Source: Cyanophora paradoxa
Lineage: Eukaryota > Glaucocystophyceae > Cyanophorales > Cyanophoraceae
Direction of reading: 5' to 3'
Length of the DNA: 64,000 bases
NCBI GenBank assembly: GCA_004431415.1
Contig: QPMI01000434.1
Location: forward strand, 1-64,000
Below the pieces are notes generated by a model that worked only from the letters and a program-made list of their open reading frames with translations, searched no databases and had not been told where the DNA came from. Shown here piece by piece: positions 53,545 to 63,748 of the stretch; positions within the stretch are counted from its first letter, which is position 1, and the number at the start of each line of letters is the position of its first letter. Both the position numbers and the translations under genes were made by a program.

Positions 53545-56283
53545 ATGAGCGGCGCGAGCCCGGGCAGCCTCGTTGGCGGGGAGCTGCCGGTCGCATCGCG
53601 GGCGGTCCTCGACGACAAGCTGGCGCGGCTTGAGTACATGCTCGCCGGCCCCAAGCCCGTCACGCCGCGGCCGCCCACGCGCGGCGGCCTCGCCGGCCTC
53701 ACGCCCCTCGCCGGCCTCGTGCCGCTCGCCGCCCCGCTCAACGCCGCCGTGCCCACGGAGGTCGACCTGGTGCCCTTGGACTCGACCTCGGCTGCCGGCG
53801 CGCCCTCGCTGCGCTGGGCGGACGCCGGGACCGAGGACGGCGCCGGCTCCTCGCGCTCGGCCTCCGAGGGCGGCGCGCGGCCGCGGGGGGCGGACTCGCA
53901 GGGCTTCGACCGCCTCCTCTCCGACGTGCAGAAGAGCCTGCGGAGCTTCCACTTGAAGTCTGGCGGCGAGCAGGCGCTGCAGGGCGGCGCCGAGGCCTCG
54001 GGCTCCCTCGCCCCCAACATGACCCGCGTGCACGCGCTGCCTCTCGACGACCCCCGCGTCCCGGTGCGGGCGCCCCGCGCCGCCTCCTCCTCGCCCTCCC
54101 CGCCGAGCGTGCGCTGCGCAGGTGCAGCTCTGCGTGGCGGCGAGCAGCGGGTCGCTCAGCGCGCTCGCCTCGTTCGAGCGGCCCCTCACGGACGCCTCCG
54201 AGGCCTCCGCCGCCGCGTGGCGCTCGGGGGCCGTCTCCGAGGGCGGCGCGCCGGCCTCGGTCGAGCTGCGCTGCGCCGTGGGCGCCGCCTGCGTCTACGT
54301 CGCCGTCACCGCCGGCGCGGAGGGCGCCGACTACAGCGTGGCGGCCGTGAACGGGAGCCCGCTGGAGCTCGCCAGCGGCCGCCCCGCCCGCGACGGCGTC
54401 GCCCGCGGCCGGGGCCGCCTCTACGTCCTCCGCGCCCCCTCCTCCCGCCTCCCCGTCGCCATCCGCCTCGAGCGGAGGGAGGAGCGCGGCGCGGGGGCCC
54501 AGGCGGCGCCCGTCCTCTACGCGAGCCGCGCGGCGCGGCTGCCGGGCCCGGCGACGGCGGCGCTGCGGCTCGGGGAGGGGGAGGAGGAGGGGACGCTGTA
54601 CGGGGAGGAGGGCGTGGCGGGCCCCGTCTACATCACCGTCGCCCCCGCGGGGCCCGCCGACGCCTTCTTCACCCTCCGCGCCACCGTCCTCCGCGAGGCC
54701 GCCCCCCGCGGCGGCCCCGGCGCCGGCGAGGGCGACGCTGCCGCCCCGCGGAGCGGCTTCTCCCTCAAGAACGTCTTCGCCAACATCCGCGAGGCGCGCG
54801 GACCGCGCCGCCGCTCACGTCTCACCGATTCGCTGACCCGCTCCCGCGCAGGCGACCATGCGCACGTTCAGGCGGACGCCCCGGGGCGAGCCGGGCGCCC
54901 CCGCCTCGGCCCCCGCGCCCCGGCCTCCGCACCGGCGGCGGCGCGGGCGGAGGTGGCGCCGCGGGCGGAGGTGGCGCCGCGGCCGCCGTCCGCGCGGCCG
55001 GCGTCGGCGCGCCGGCCGCTGACGGCGCGGCAGCGCGCGGCGGAGGGGCCGGCCGCCCCGGCCGCGGGGCGGGGCCGGCCCTGTCGACCCCGCCGGGCCT
55101 GCAGGGCCTCGGGGAGATGGCGCTCGCCCCGGCCAGCTCCGGCTCCATGAGCGCCCGCCGCGCCGGCCGCCTCGGCATGTGCGCCCGCCCCCTTCTCCCC
55201 ACGCACCCGGCCCTCACCTGCGCGCAGGCTTCCGCCGCTCTCGGCGTCGAACTCTCCGCGGCCGCTCTCGAGCGCGAACTCGCCGGCGCCGTCGCTCGTC
55301 GGCTCGACGGCCTCGGCGCCGCCGGGCCTCGGGGCGGGGCCTCCGACTCCGAGTCGGGCTCCCCGGCGCCGCCCCCGCCCGAGGCGCGCCCCTCGACCTC
55401 CACCTCCCTCCGCCGCCGCCGCAGCGTCGCCATCCGCGAGGCGCCCGAGCTCCTGCGCCCCGCCCCGGCCCCCCCGTGCCCCCGCTGCCCTGCCCCCCGC
55501 CGGCCCTCCGTCGAGGACGGCCCCAGCTCCGCCCCCGCCCGCCGCGGTTCGGTGGAGGGCAAGGACGGGCGCCGCGGTTCGGTGGAGGGCAAGGACGGGC
55601 GCCGGGGCTCGCTGGAGTCGCGGGACGGACGGCGGCCGTCGGTGGCGGCGGAGATCATGAGCGCCCGCGAGCGGCGCCAGTCCGTCGCCCCCACCTCCGT
55701 CGACGCCCTCGCCACCGCCCGCCGCCGCTCCGTCGCCCCGGGCGCCCAGCCCGACGGCCTCCTGCGCCGCCCCTCCCTCGGGCCCGGCGCCGCCGACGGG
55801 GCGCTGGCGGGGGCGGAGCGGCCGCAGACGGCGCGGGCGAACCGGCGGAGCAGCGTCGCGGCCGACGTCTCGGCGGCGATGGCGGCGGCGCGGCTGCAGG
55901 CGAGGCAGAGCGCCGCGGAGGGCGAGGCGGGGGGCGGGGGCGGGCCGGCGGCCGTCGGGGCCGCCTCCGTCTCGGCGCCCGCCTCGTCGGGGGCCTTCTC
56001 GGCGCGCTTCCGCCGCAAGTCCGTCTCCGTGGAGGAGGCCGTCAAGCAGGGCATCGGGGGCGCCGAGCTCGCCCAGATCAAAGGTGCGCGCCATCGAACC
56101 GGGCCGGCGCCCAGCGAGCGCCCCGCTGACGCCCGCGCAGTGCGGGAGATGCGGGAGCGGGAGAAGATGAAGGGGCGGGAGGGCGGGGTCTCGCGCAAGG
56201 ACCTGGACGCGTACATGACCTCCCGCCGCGGCTCCGTCGTCCGCGCCGCCGTCTCCGACGAGTGGCGGCCCCACGCCGGCTGA
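53545..56283 (+). CDS. Unknown protein with beta-sandwich-like domain and RRGS phosphosite repeats
   Basis: Start at 53545: MSGASPGSLVGGELPVASRA, then VLDDKLARLEYMLAGPKPV. The segment at about 54120-54700 has alternating strands ending VAGPVYITVAPAGPADAFFT, reminiscent of bacterial pre-peptidase C-terminal (PPC) beta-sandwich domains, for example CVYVAVTAGAEGADYSVAAV. After an exon with FSLKNVFANIREA comes a Ser/Arg-rich region: RRRRSVAIREAPELL, three RRGS(V/L)E repeats of 10 residues (55541-55630), RERRQSVAPTSVDALATARR, RRSSVAADV and FRRKSVSVEEAVKQG. The RRxS motifs match basophilic kinase (PKA-type) sites. The last exon is VREMREREKMKGREGGVSRK, ending EWRPHAG. The function is unknown; a kinase-regulated scaffold is inference. 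Confidence 0.6.
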   Translation: MSGASPGSLVGGELPVASRAVLDDKLARLEYMLAGPKPVTPRPPTRGGLAGLTPLAGLVPLAAPLNAAVPTEVDLVPLDSTSAAGAPSLRWADAGTEDGAGSSRSASEGGARPRGADSQGFDRLLSDVQKSLRSFHLKSGGEQALQGGAEASGSLAPNMTRVHALPLDDPRVPVRAPRAASSSPSPPSVRCAGAALRGGEQRVAQRARLVRAAPHGRLRGLRRRVALGGRLRGRRAGLGRAALRRGRRLRLRRRHRRRGGRRLQRGGREREPAGARQRPPRPRRRRPRPGPPLRPPRPLLPPPRRHPPRAEGGARRGGPGGARPLREPRGAAAGPGDGGAAARGGGGGGDAVRGGGRGGPRLHHRRPRGARRRLLHPPRHRPPRGRPPRRPRRRRGRRCRPAERLLPQERLRQHPRGARTAPPLTSHRFADPLPRRRPCARSGGRPGASRAPPPRPPRPGLRTGGGAGGGGAAGGGGAAAAVRAAGVGAPAADGAAARGGGAGRPGRGAGPALSTPPGLQGLGEMALAPASSGSMSARRAGRLGMCARPLLPTHPALTCAQASAALGVELSAAALERELAGAVARRLDGLGAAGPRGGASDSESGSPAPPPPEARPSTSTSLRRRRSVAIREAPELLRPAPAPPCPRCPAPRRPSVEDGPSSAPARRGSVEGKDGRRGSVEGKDGRRGSLESRDGRRPSVAAEIMSARERRQSVAPTSVDALATARRRSVAPGAQPDGLLRRPSLGPGAADGALAGAERPQTARANRRSSVAADVSAAMAAARLQARQSAAEGEAGGGGGPAAVGAASVSAPASSGAFSARFRRKSVSVEEAVKQGIGGAELAQIKGARHRTGPAPSERPADARAVREMREREKMKGREGGVSRKDLDAYMTSRRGSVVRAAVSDEWRPHAG
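55541..55630 (+). repeat. 30-bp tandem repeat encoding RRGSVEGKDG
   Basis: Two identical 30-bp units (55541-55570, 55571-55600) and a diverged third (55601-55630), in frame inside the RRxS protein gene. Confidence 0.85.
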
Positions 56284-57150
56284 CCGTCTGCCCCCACTCG
56301 CCCAGGCGGCCATCGCCGCCCCTCTCTGATCTTTCGCCGCCCCCTCTTCCTGGGGGCCCTCGCGATCGTATGTATTTTGCATCGCAGTTTCAGCCGGGGC
56401 CGCGGTGAAGACGCCCGGTTCTCGTAGTCCTTTTCATTGATTAGGCTTTGTCAAAGTCCTAGTCCTGTTCCAATCCATCATGGCCTCCATATCCACATCG
56501 CGGTGCCGAGCATCCCCGCTGCAATCTGCAACGTGCACTGGTACTGCCACTGGGCCGGGACACTAAACCAGGCTGCAGCTTCGTGCGTAGCCTGCCGTGC
56601 CCCCCACTAAGCTGCTCTGCCGGGGCCAGGCTGGCTACTAAGGCTAACTAGTAAGCCGATCATGAGCAAGAGCCTCAGGCCACGGAGATTGACTGCGACC
56701 GTCGGACTGTCGGACTCGCCGAGTCGGGGACTAATCCGATGATTATCGGATCGTCGGAGCGCACCGTGGCACCACTGGCACGTCGAGGCACGGGGCACCG
56801 CCTGCACGGGATTCGGATCCGGGGCACTGCCGCAGAGCGGCAAATGATTTCATTGTCCGACGGTCCTCGACATTCAATGATTGCAAATTGTCCGCTTGCA
56901 AGTTCCGAGTTCAAGGGTCTCGAATCCAATGATCATCGGATCATCGAATCATGACCATCCGCAATCCCAAGATTCCCAACTACACATCACACCCACTGGG
57001 CCACACACACACACACACATCTCATGATCAGAGTCTGGACCCGGGAAATGGTTGGTCTAGATCTCCCTAAGCCTCGATCTTTTGGGATCGGCAAACCGAC
57101 GGCAATAGCTTGGCGATCATGATCATAGGTGATCGCCTATAGCTACTCGC
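56284..57150. other. Convergent intergenic stretch with dispersed repeats and (CA)n
   Basis: Contains gcaccgtggcac (56761-56772), aatccgatgat (56733-56743), several atcatcgga/tccgatgat inverted repeats to 56955, and a (CA) microsatellite at about 57002-57019. No gene was recognised. Confidence 0.6.
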
Positions 57151-59739
57151 CTACTCGCAACCGCCAGCGTCCGGCGCAGTCTCCTCGCTGTCGCCCTCCG
57201 CCTCCGTGGGCTCTTCCGGGGCCGCCGCGCGCTCGAGCTCCTCGCGATCGGGCGCGGCGCCGACCCACCTCCGACGCCCGCGGACCCACGCGGCGAGGCG
57301 GGGCCGTCCCAAGGCCCGCAGCGCTGCCAGGACCTCCTCGTCCTCGTACCGGGCAGAGGCCCCCGCCACGCGCGAGCGCGGGCGCGGCGGGCAGCGCAGC
57401 TCCTCGAGGCCCGCGAAGGCCTCCGCGAACCGCGCAATCAGGTTCCCCTCCACGGGGCTCCGCAGCTGCAGGCGCCGCAGCCCGGGGGCGCGCGCCGCCA
57501 GGCACCCCGCCGCGGCGAGCGGGATGGCGTCGTCGCCGTCGCAGCAGGCGAGGGCGGCCGAGCGGAGGCCGGGCCAGCAAGCGGGGCCCACGGGAGGCGC
57601 CGACTCCGAGTGCGACCACCAGTCCCACTGCAGCTCAAGCGCCTGCGCGGAAAGTCGGGCGGGGAAGCTCCAGGCGGCCGCGGGGCGCGGATCGGACCTC
57701 AAGCTTGGAGAGGGGGGCGAGGGCGGCGGGGAGGCGGCGGTCGCGATCGTCCACGGGGGCGGGGGAGCTGCTCAGCGCGAGGGCGCGGAGGGAGGGGGCG
57801 AGGGAGGCGAGGGGCGCGGGGTCGGCGCCGCGGGCGAGGCCGACGGAGAGGAGCTCGAGGCGGGGGGCGCTGTGGCCGCGGAGGAACTCCAGGGAGGCGG
57901 CGTGCACGCGGAGGCAGAGGGCGCGCAGCGCCGGCAGGCCCCCCAGCGGCCCCAGCTCGCTCTGCGGCGCGCGCGTCCGCGCGCGGCGTCACACTCCGCC
58001 CCCCGGGTCCTTGGTGGGGGTGGGGGGGGGTGGGGGGGTAGAAGGGCGCACGGCCTGGAGGGTGGGGGCGCAGGGCTCGCCGGCGTCGTCGATGAAGGCG
58101 AGGGTGAGGCGCTCCAGCTTGGGGGCCGCCCCCGCTGCCCGCACCGCCTCCGACGCCGTCTGCCGCCGAGGGTCAGGGAGCCAGGGGACGGGCCGGGGGG
58201 AGGGGGGTACGGGGGCGGACCGAGAAGTAGAGGGCAGTGAGCTCGAGGACGCGGAGGTGGGGGGCGAGCCGGGGGAGGGCCCGTGTGCCCTCCCTGAAGA
58301 GGGGCACGAAGAGGAGGCGCAGGAGCTCGATGCCGGGGGCGAGGGCGGCGAGGAGGGCGGCGAGGCCGGCGCGGTAGGGGCGCCCGGCGAAGGGCCACGG
58401 GTCGCGCGAGCGCTTCAGGCGGACGATGGCGGTGGACTTGAAGGCCAGGTACAGGCCCCGGCGGGGGGCAGGCAGCTCCCCAAGGGAGGCCAGCGGCAGG
58501 CCCTTCCCGCTGCGGTTCCCCGCCTCGAAGCTCAGCTGCGAGGCGAGGGTCAAACGAGGGGGAGCAAGAGAGGGGGGTACGCTCGCCTCGAGGAACTCAA
58601 GCGCAGCGCCGGCGCGGGCCGCGCGGAGGTCGCGTACCCCCCCCTCGTCCAGGCGGCTGCCGAGGAGGGCGAGGGAGCGGACGGCGCCACGGACGGCGGG
58701 GGTACGCGAGGCGAGCCACGCCGCGGTGCCGTCGGGCGGGAGCACGAGAGGCCTCCTCCACCGGGGGGGGACGACGAGGAGGGGGTAGAGGGAGGGGTCG
58801 GCGGCGAGGCGGCGGAAGCGACGGGAGAGGGCGGACAGGCGAGCGAGGGCGGGGGCCGAGGTCTCCCAGGCGTGCGGCGAGCTCCGCGGCGCGTGGTACG
58901 ATGCGGAGGTGAGCTGGTGCTCGAGGGCAGGCGGCACGGTCCGGCGCCGGGCGGCGAGGGCGAGGATGCTGAGAAGCAGCTCGTCGGGGAGGGCGTCCAG
59001 CGGGCTCGGGCCCTCCGCTTCGGCCTCCCGGGCGCGCCGCCGGCCGCTCGAGCTCGAGGCCGCCGCCGCCGCCTCCTCGGCCGCAGGCCCCTCGGGCGTC
59101 GCGCCGGCGCCGGGAGCGGCAGAGGATCCGGGGTCGGGCTTCGGCCGCTTCGAGGGAGACCCGGCCGAGCTGGGCCCCGCGTCGGAGGGGGCGGGGGCGG
59201 CCCGCGATTTCTTGCCCGCCTCGCGCTGCTTCTGCGCGGCGTCTGAAAGACGCGGAGTGAGAGGCGCGGGGAGCGCGGGAGAGCTCCAGGGGCGGACCGA
59301 GGGCCCTGCGGGTGGCGTCCCTGCCGACGACGCGCCACAGCGACGGGATCGCGACCACGCCGCCGACGCCCGTGCCGCGGTTCAGCGCGTCCAGCGCGGC
59401 GGAGGCGACGGGCGCAAGATCGGCGCCGTCGGACACGGCGTCGGCTGGCGTCGACGTCGAAGAAACAGTAGGAGCGCCTGGCAGCTTTGCGAGCGCGTCA
59501 TCGTAGGCAACGCGGGCCGCCGCCTCTGTTGCGAAGCGCTGCGACCATCGCTTGGCGCCCCAGTTGAACTTGAAGCCGGCCGCCTTGTAGGCGTCTTTCA
59601 GGGTGCCGTACCAGCGCTCGCCGCTCCCGTTGAGGTGCACGGCGAATGGAACGCTATCCGTCGACGTCTCGCGCACGAGGCAGACCTGAAAGTTGTAGCC
59701 GGCACCGCTGCGCAGCGCGCTGGAGAGCTGTACGGCCAT
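57151..59739 (-). CDS. F-box protein with leucine-rich repeats
   Basis: Start at 59739: MAVQLSSALRSGAGYNFQVC, followed by RWYGTLKDAYKAAGFKFNWG and AKRWSQRFATEAAARVAYDD, an N-terminal domain I do not recognise. After a nuclear-signal-like SKRPKPD stretch comes an F-box: LDALPDELLLSILALAARR, with RLSALSRRFRRLAADPSLYP. The Leu-rich repeats follow: PHLRVLELTALYFS, APKLERLTLAFIDDAGE, LPALRALCLRVHAASLEFLR, APRLELLSVGLARGADPAPL and LRRLQLRSPVEGNLIARFAE with GLEELRCPP. It ends EETAPDAGGCE. The layout fits an SCF substrate receptor. Exon edges between LRRs are approximate. Confidence 0.72.
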
Positions 59740-60285
59740 GCTTGCCGGCGAAATCTAAGCCGATATGTCTGCTTCCGCGCGGCGCCGGCCGGAGACAACC
59801 GCGCGCGCGAAGAACCAGAAACCAGAAACCTGCTTCCGCGCGGCGCCGGCCGAAGACCAGAACCAGAACCAGAACCAGAACCTCGACGTACGTCCGTTCC
59901 CGTCGGACGGGGTGCGGAATGTCGGGATCGGGAGCAACGTTTCAGCAGAAAGACGAGGAAACATCAAGAGCGCCCATCCGCCAGGGCGCAGGTGACGAGT
60001 CCTGTATACCCCTGAAGCAAACTTGCAAAAGCCAACCAGCTGCAGCTGCAGCCACACTCGTGCACGCACAGCATTCGCAGCATTCGACCAATTTCGACGC
60101 ACGGACGGGGTACGGCGGTTAGAGCCTCTGAGCCTCCAGATAGCTGCAGAAGGCCCGACACGCGCTTCCGAGCCTCCAGACTGACAGCGCAGCCGTCCCT
60201 TAACAGGCCCGAGGTGGCTTGACCGCAGCCAGCGGGCTCCGGGGCGTCGGGCGCCGCTCGCCGACCGCGCCATTGCGGCGGCGCG
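59740..60285. other. Intergenic stretch with 61-bp tandem duplication and accaga repeats
   Basis: Two copies of ctgcttccgcgcggcgccgg start at 59769 and 59830 and are followed by ccagaa-type hexamer repeats (to about 59890). The rest is less GC-rich and probably holds two divergent promoters. Confidence 0.65.
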
Positions 60286-61759
60286 ATGAAGTTCCTTGGC
60301 GGTCTGCTGCTGGGTGGACTCATCGGACACACACTCAGGCACCGCCATCACAGGTTCGTTTTGCTGCAGGGCCGCGGGGCCGCGGGGCTGATGAGAGCGC
60401 TTCTCGACGCAGGCATCATCATCATCATCATCATCACCACCACGCGGTCCGAGCGCGCCCCTCTGACACGACAGCTCCGAACGCGCTGACGCCGCCCCAG
60501 CCGCCGGCGACCTCGACCGTAGTGATTACTTCGCCGGCCGCAGCCCCCGCAGCCCCCGCAGCCACAGCAACCGCCACGCCCGCTCCTGCTGCAGCGCCGG
60601 CGCCGGCCCCCGCAGCCGCTGCCCAGGCGGCGGCCCCCGCGGCGCCCGCAGTTGCCAAAGCGGCGGCCTCCGCCCCGGATGCGGCGCCGAAGCCGGTGCC
60701 CGTCGTCGTTGGGAAGGCGATGCCGCCGCACAGCGGCACGCACTGCCCGACTCTCCAGGTGCCACCGGACCCGCCCGGCCGCCCTAGGCCCAGGCCCCCT
60801 GAGCTGCTTCTGAAGCCGGCGCCTCGCAGCTGGTCGCGTGCAAGGACGGCTTCACGTTCGTGCCCCGGGGCGAGGACAACATCCGCTCCACCTGCAAGGG
60901 CCACGGCAAGGTCCACCCGGGCGCCCAGAAGGTGCGGGCCCGAACCCGGGGCCCGGCCGCGCTGACTGGGCGGGCCTCAGCTGAAGTGCCTGGACGGGAC
61001 CGAGGTCCGCCCGCAGTCGCTGAGGAAGATCCTCCTGGGGAGCAAGCACGGCTGCAAGGCCCACGGGGGCTACGACGAGAAGCTGCCCGCCAAGCCCGGC
61101 GCGGCGGCCCCCGCCGGGCAGCCGGCGGCGTGCCCCACGCACCAGGTCGTCAAGTGCGACGACGGCTTCCAGGTAGCAGCCCCGCCTGGCGGCCGTGCCC
61201 GCGCGCGCTCCGCCGAGGCGCCGGGGGTCAGGTGCTGCCGCGGGGCAGCGACGACCTCAAGGCCGCCTGCCGGAAGCACGGCGGCCTCCTCACCTCGGAC
61301 CAGAAGGCGCGCGCAGAGAGAGCCCGCGCCCCGCGCCGCTGAGCTTAGCTCGCCGCAGGTGAAGTGCAATGATGGGACGGAGGTGACGATCAAGCCCGGA
61401 GTGAAGACCGTCGAATCCCTGTGCGGGGCCAAGGGCTTCAGCCAGTCCATCATCCTCCAGGTGCGCCCGCGCCGGCTCACGGCCGGACCGCGCGCCGCGT
61501 CCTGGTGACCGTGGCTTGGCGGCAGGCGCCGGCGGCTGCGGCGAAGGAGCTGGACGCGGTGCCGTACACGTATTCGGCGTGGGAGGCGCTCGAGGGTTCC
61601 GACATCTCCGCGGGCGACGAGGGCGCCTCAGCCGACGGCGAGGCGGGGGACGGCTCGCCTTGCGCCGACCTCGACATCGGCGCTGCTGCGGTGGATCTGG
61701 AGGCGCCGGGCTTGGAACTCTCCGCGCTAGCCTACCCCCTCGTGGAGCACCTCCTCTAG
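60286..61759 (+). CDS. Membrane-anchored/secreted His-rich protein with four Cys-Asp-Gly repeats (DUF3761-like)
   Basis: Start at 60286: MKFLGGLLLGGLIGHTLRHR, a short hydrophobic stretch that could be a signal peptide or anchor. Intron 60354-60412 joins it to ten consecutive His codons, then a long Ala/Pro-rich linker. Four Cys repeats follow on separate exons: ACKDGFTFVPRGEDN with TCKGHGKVHPG; KCLDGTEVRPQSLRKI with GCKAHGGYDEK; KCDDGFQ with VLPRGSDDLKAACRKHGGLL; and KCNDGTEVTIKPGVKTVESL with CGAKGFS. The C-x-DG ... C-x-xHGG pattern resembles DUF3761, a small secreted domain. The C-terminus is acidic and ends AYPLVEHLL. His10 could bind divalent metal, which is inference. A TGTAAAT follows the stop immediately. 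Confidence 0.68.
60414..60443 (+). repeat. (CAT)7(CAC)3 microsatellite encoding His10
   Basis: Perfect trinucleotide run at the start of exon 2, coding ten His directly after RHRHHR. Confidence 0.95.
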
Positions 61760-61965
61760 TTGTAAATATTGTACTTTAGTGAAGTAATTGCGAACTGCGA
61801 TCGTAGTCTGCGCGGCGCGCAGCCCGCGCGCCAGCGCTAGCGCGCGCAGGCAATTCTCGCAGCGCTCCAAGTCGCGCTCATTCCCCCAGGGGGGTACAGA
61901 CCTTTGAGCCAACTCGCTTTGTTTAGCTTCGCTTCACAGTCGGAGTGCCGCACAGCCTCGCCGAG

Positions 61966-63748
61966 ATGGGCGGGGTCTGCAGCAGCGGCAGCAAGTACGA
62001 GTCACCTACGCCAGCGCCAGCTGCGCCACAGCCAAAACCGGCCCAGCCACCGCCGCCGGCGCCGCCCGCCGCCCAGCCTGAGCCGCCGAAGCCATCCCCG
62101 CCTCCAGCAGCTCCACAGCAGCAGCAGAATGCTGCTCCAGAGAACGGCCACGTCAAGTTCGACCCGACAAAAGAGAAAGCGGCTGTAGCAAACGGGCATG
62201 ACACAGACAAGAGGCCAAACAGCCGCGGCTTGTCAGACAAGAAGACTTCTATGGCAACTCACCCTCGGTTCGCGGATATGAAGGACGATGAGAAGAAGGA
62301 CGCACGGGCGGAATCGGGGACGCCCGTCCTGCACGCCGGGTCCATCTTCCGAAAGAGCAGCAAGAGCGAGTCTTTCAACAAGAACACCCCCACAGATGGC
62401 AAAAGCAACGTACGCGCCTTGACTTGGTCTCCCTGGGATCCCCCGCACTTCGGACTGATCGGAGCATGCCGTCCCTCAGATCAACCCAGATCAGTACGAG
62501 ACAATAGAGGATGTGCAGAAAGCACTCAAAGAAGCTGGTCTTCACGACAGGTGCCTGGCGCCCCCGCGTCCCCCCGGTTTCATCCACACTAGCTAACGCC
62601 GCCCGTGCGCTCCCGCTTTGCAGCGCTCTTATTGTCGGTGTAGATTTTACTAAGAGTAACGAGGGTGAGTCCGTCCCTCGCTGAATCGGTCGGGGCAAAG
62701 GAGTCGGTCTGAGCGCCAACCTCGCGCAGAGAATGGCATGTACTCGCACGACGGGGACTCGCTTCATAAGATATACGAGGACGGGCGGTTGAACCCGTAC
62801 CAGGAGGTGATCAGCACCATCGGGCGGACTCTAGCGTCTTTTGATGATGGTGCGGTCACCACGCCGCAGCGCTGCCCGCTCCTTTGCTGAATGTGCGTTC
62901 TTTTGTCGCGGCAGACGGTCTGATCCCAACGTACGGGTTCGGAGACGCGTTGGTAAAGGACCGCGAGTGCTTCTCCTTAGCTGAGCGGCTCGAGGGGACG
63001 GACCGGCCCTGCAAAGGCTTCGAGGAAGTCCTGGTCCGCCCCGCCGGGCGCCGCTCTGCGAAGGCGCGCGCCGCTCGCTCACGCGCGCGCGAGCAGGAGA
63101 TCTACAAGAAGATCCTGGACCTGGTCGAGCTCGACGGTGCGCTGGGCCGGCGCCGGAGCCGCGCTTGCGCTGCTCGGCGGGGCTGACGAGGGGCGGGGCG
63201 GGTAGGGCCGACGTCCTACACGCCGATCATATCGAAGGCGATCGAGATCGTGCAGCGGACGAAGCAGTACCACATCCTCCTCATCATCACTGACGGTGCG
63301 GCGGGCGGGCGGCGGGGCGGGCGGGCGGCGGGCGGGGCCGGGGTCCGAGCCTCGCGTGCGCGGCAGGGGTGACGCTGACGGAGGAGCTGGACCGGCGGGC
63401 GATCCGGGAGGCGAGCAACTACCCGCTCTCGATCGTGATCGTGGGGGTCGGGGACGGCCCCTGGGGCCAGGTCAAGATCCTTGACGACCTCGAGGGCCGC
63501 AAGTTCGACAACGTCCAGTTCGTCGTGAGCGCCGGCCCCGGCAGTCGAACCCGCGCGCCCCTCACGCCGGCGGCGGCGCGCCCCAGAACTACGAGAAGAT
63601 CCGGAAGAAGCACGCGGGGCAGGACTCCAAGTTCGCGGCGACGGCGCTGCAGGAGATCCCGCCTCAGTACCGCGCCATCCAGTCCCTGGGCCTCCTCGAG
63701 GCGAACGCAGCCGCCCCGGCCCCCCCCCACGCCGCCCCGGCATCCTGA
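61966..63748 (+). CDS. Copine-type vWA (RGLG-like) protein with N-myristoylation signal, no RING
   Basis: Start at 61966: MGGVCSSGSKYESP, a myristoylation signal (Gly2, Ser6) with Cys5 for palmitoylation, then a Pro/Ala/Gln-rich linker. A copine vWA domain follows on several exons: QINPDQYETIEDVQKALKEA; ALIVGVDFTKSNE (MIDAS DxTxS); YEDGRLNPYQEVISTIGRTL; GLIPTYGFGDALVKDRECFS; GPTSYTPIISKAIEIV; YHILLIITDGVTLTEEL; NYPLSIVIVGVGDGPWGQVK and EIPPQYRAIQSLGLLEANAA. Animal copines have two C2 domains and plant RGLG proteins a C-terminal RING; neither is present, since the stop comes 13 residues after LGLLE. Membrane-attached, metal-dependent protein binding is expected. Introns are short with GT donors (gtgcgctg, gtgcggcg, gtgagcgc). 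Confidence 0.9.

Noticed and set aside
60414-60443. Vector-derived polyhistidine tag contamination
   Set aside because: The run sits in a spliced gene of host-like composition, follows natural RHRHHR codons, and no vector sequence flanks it.
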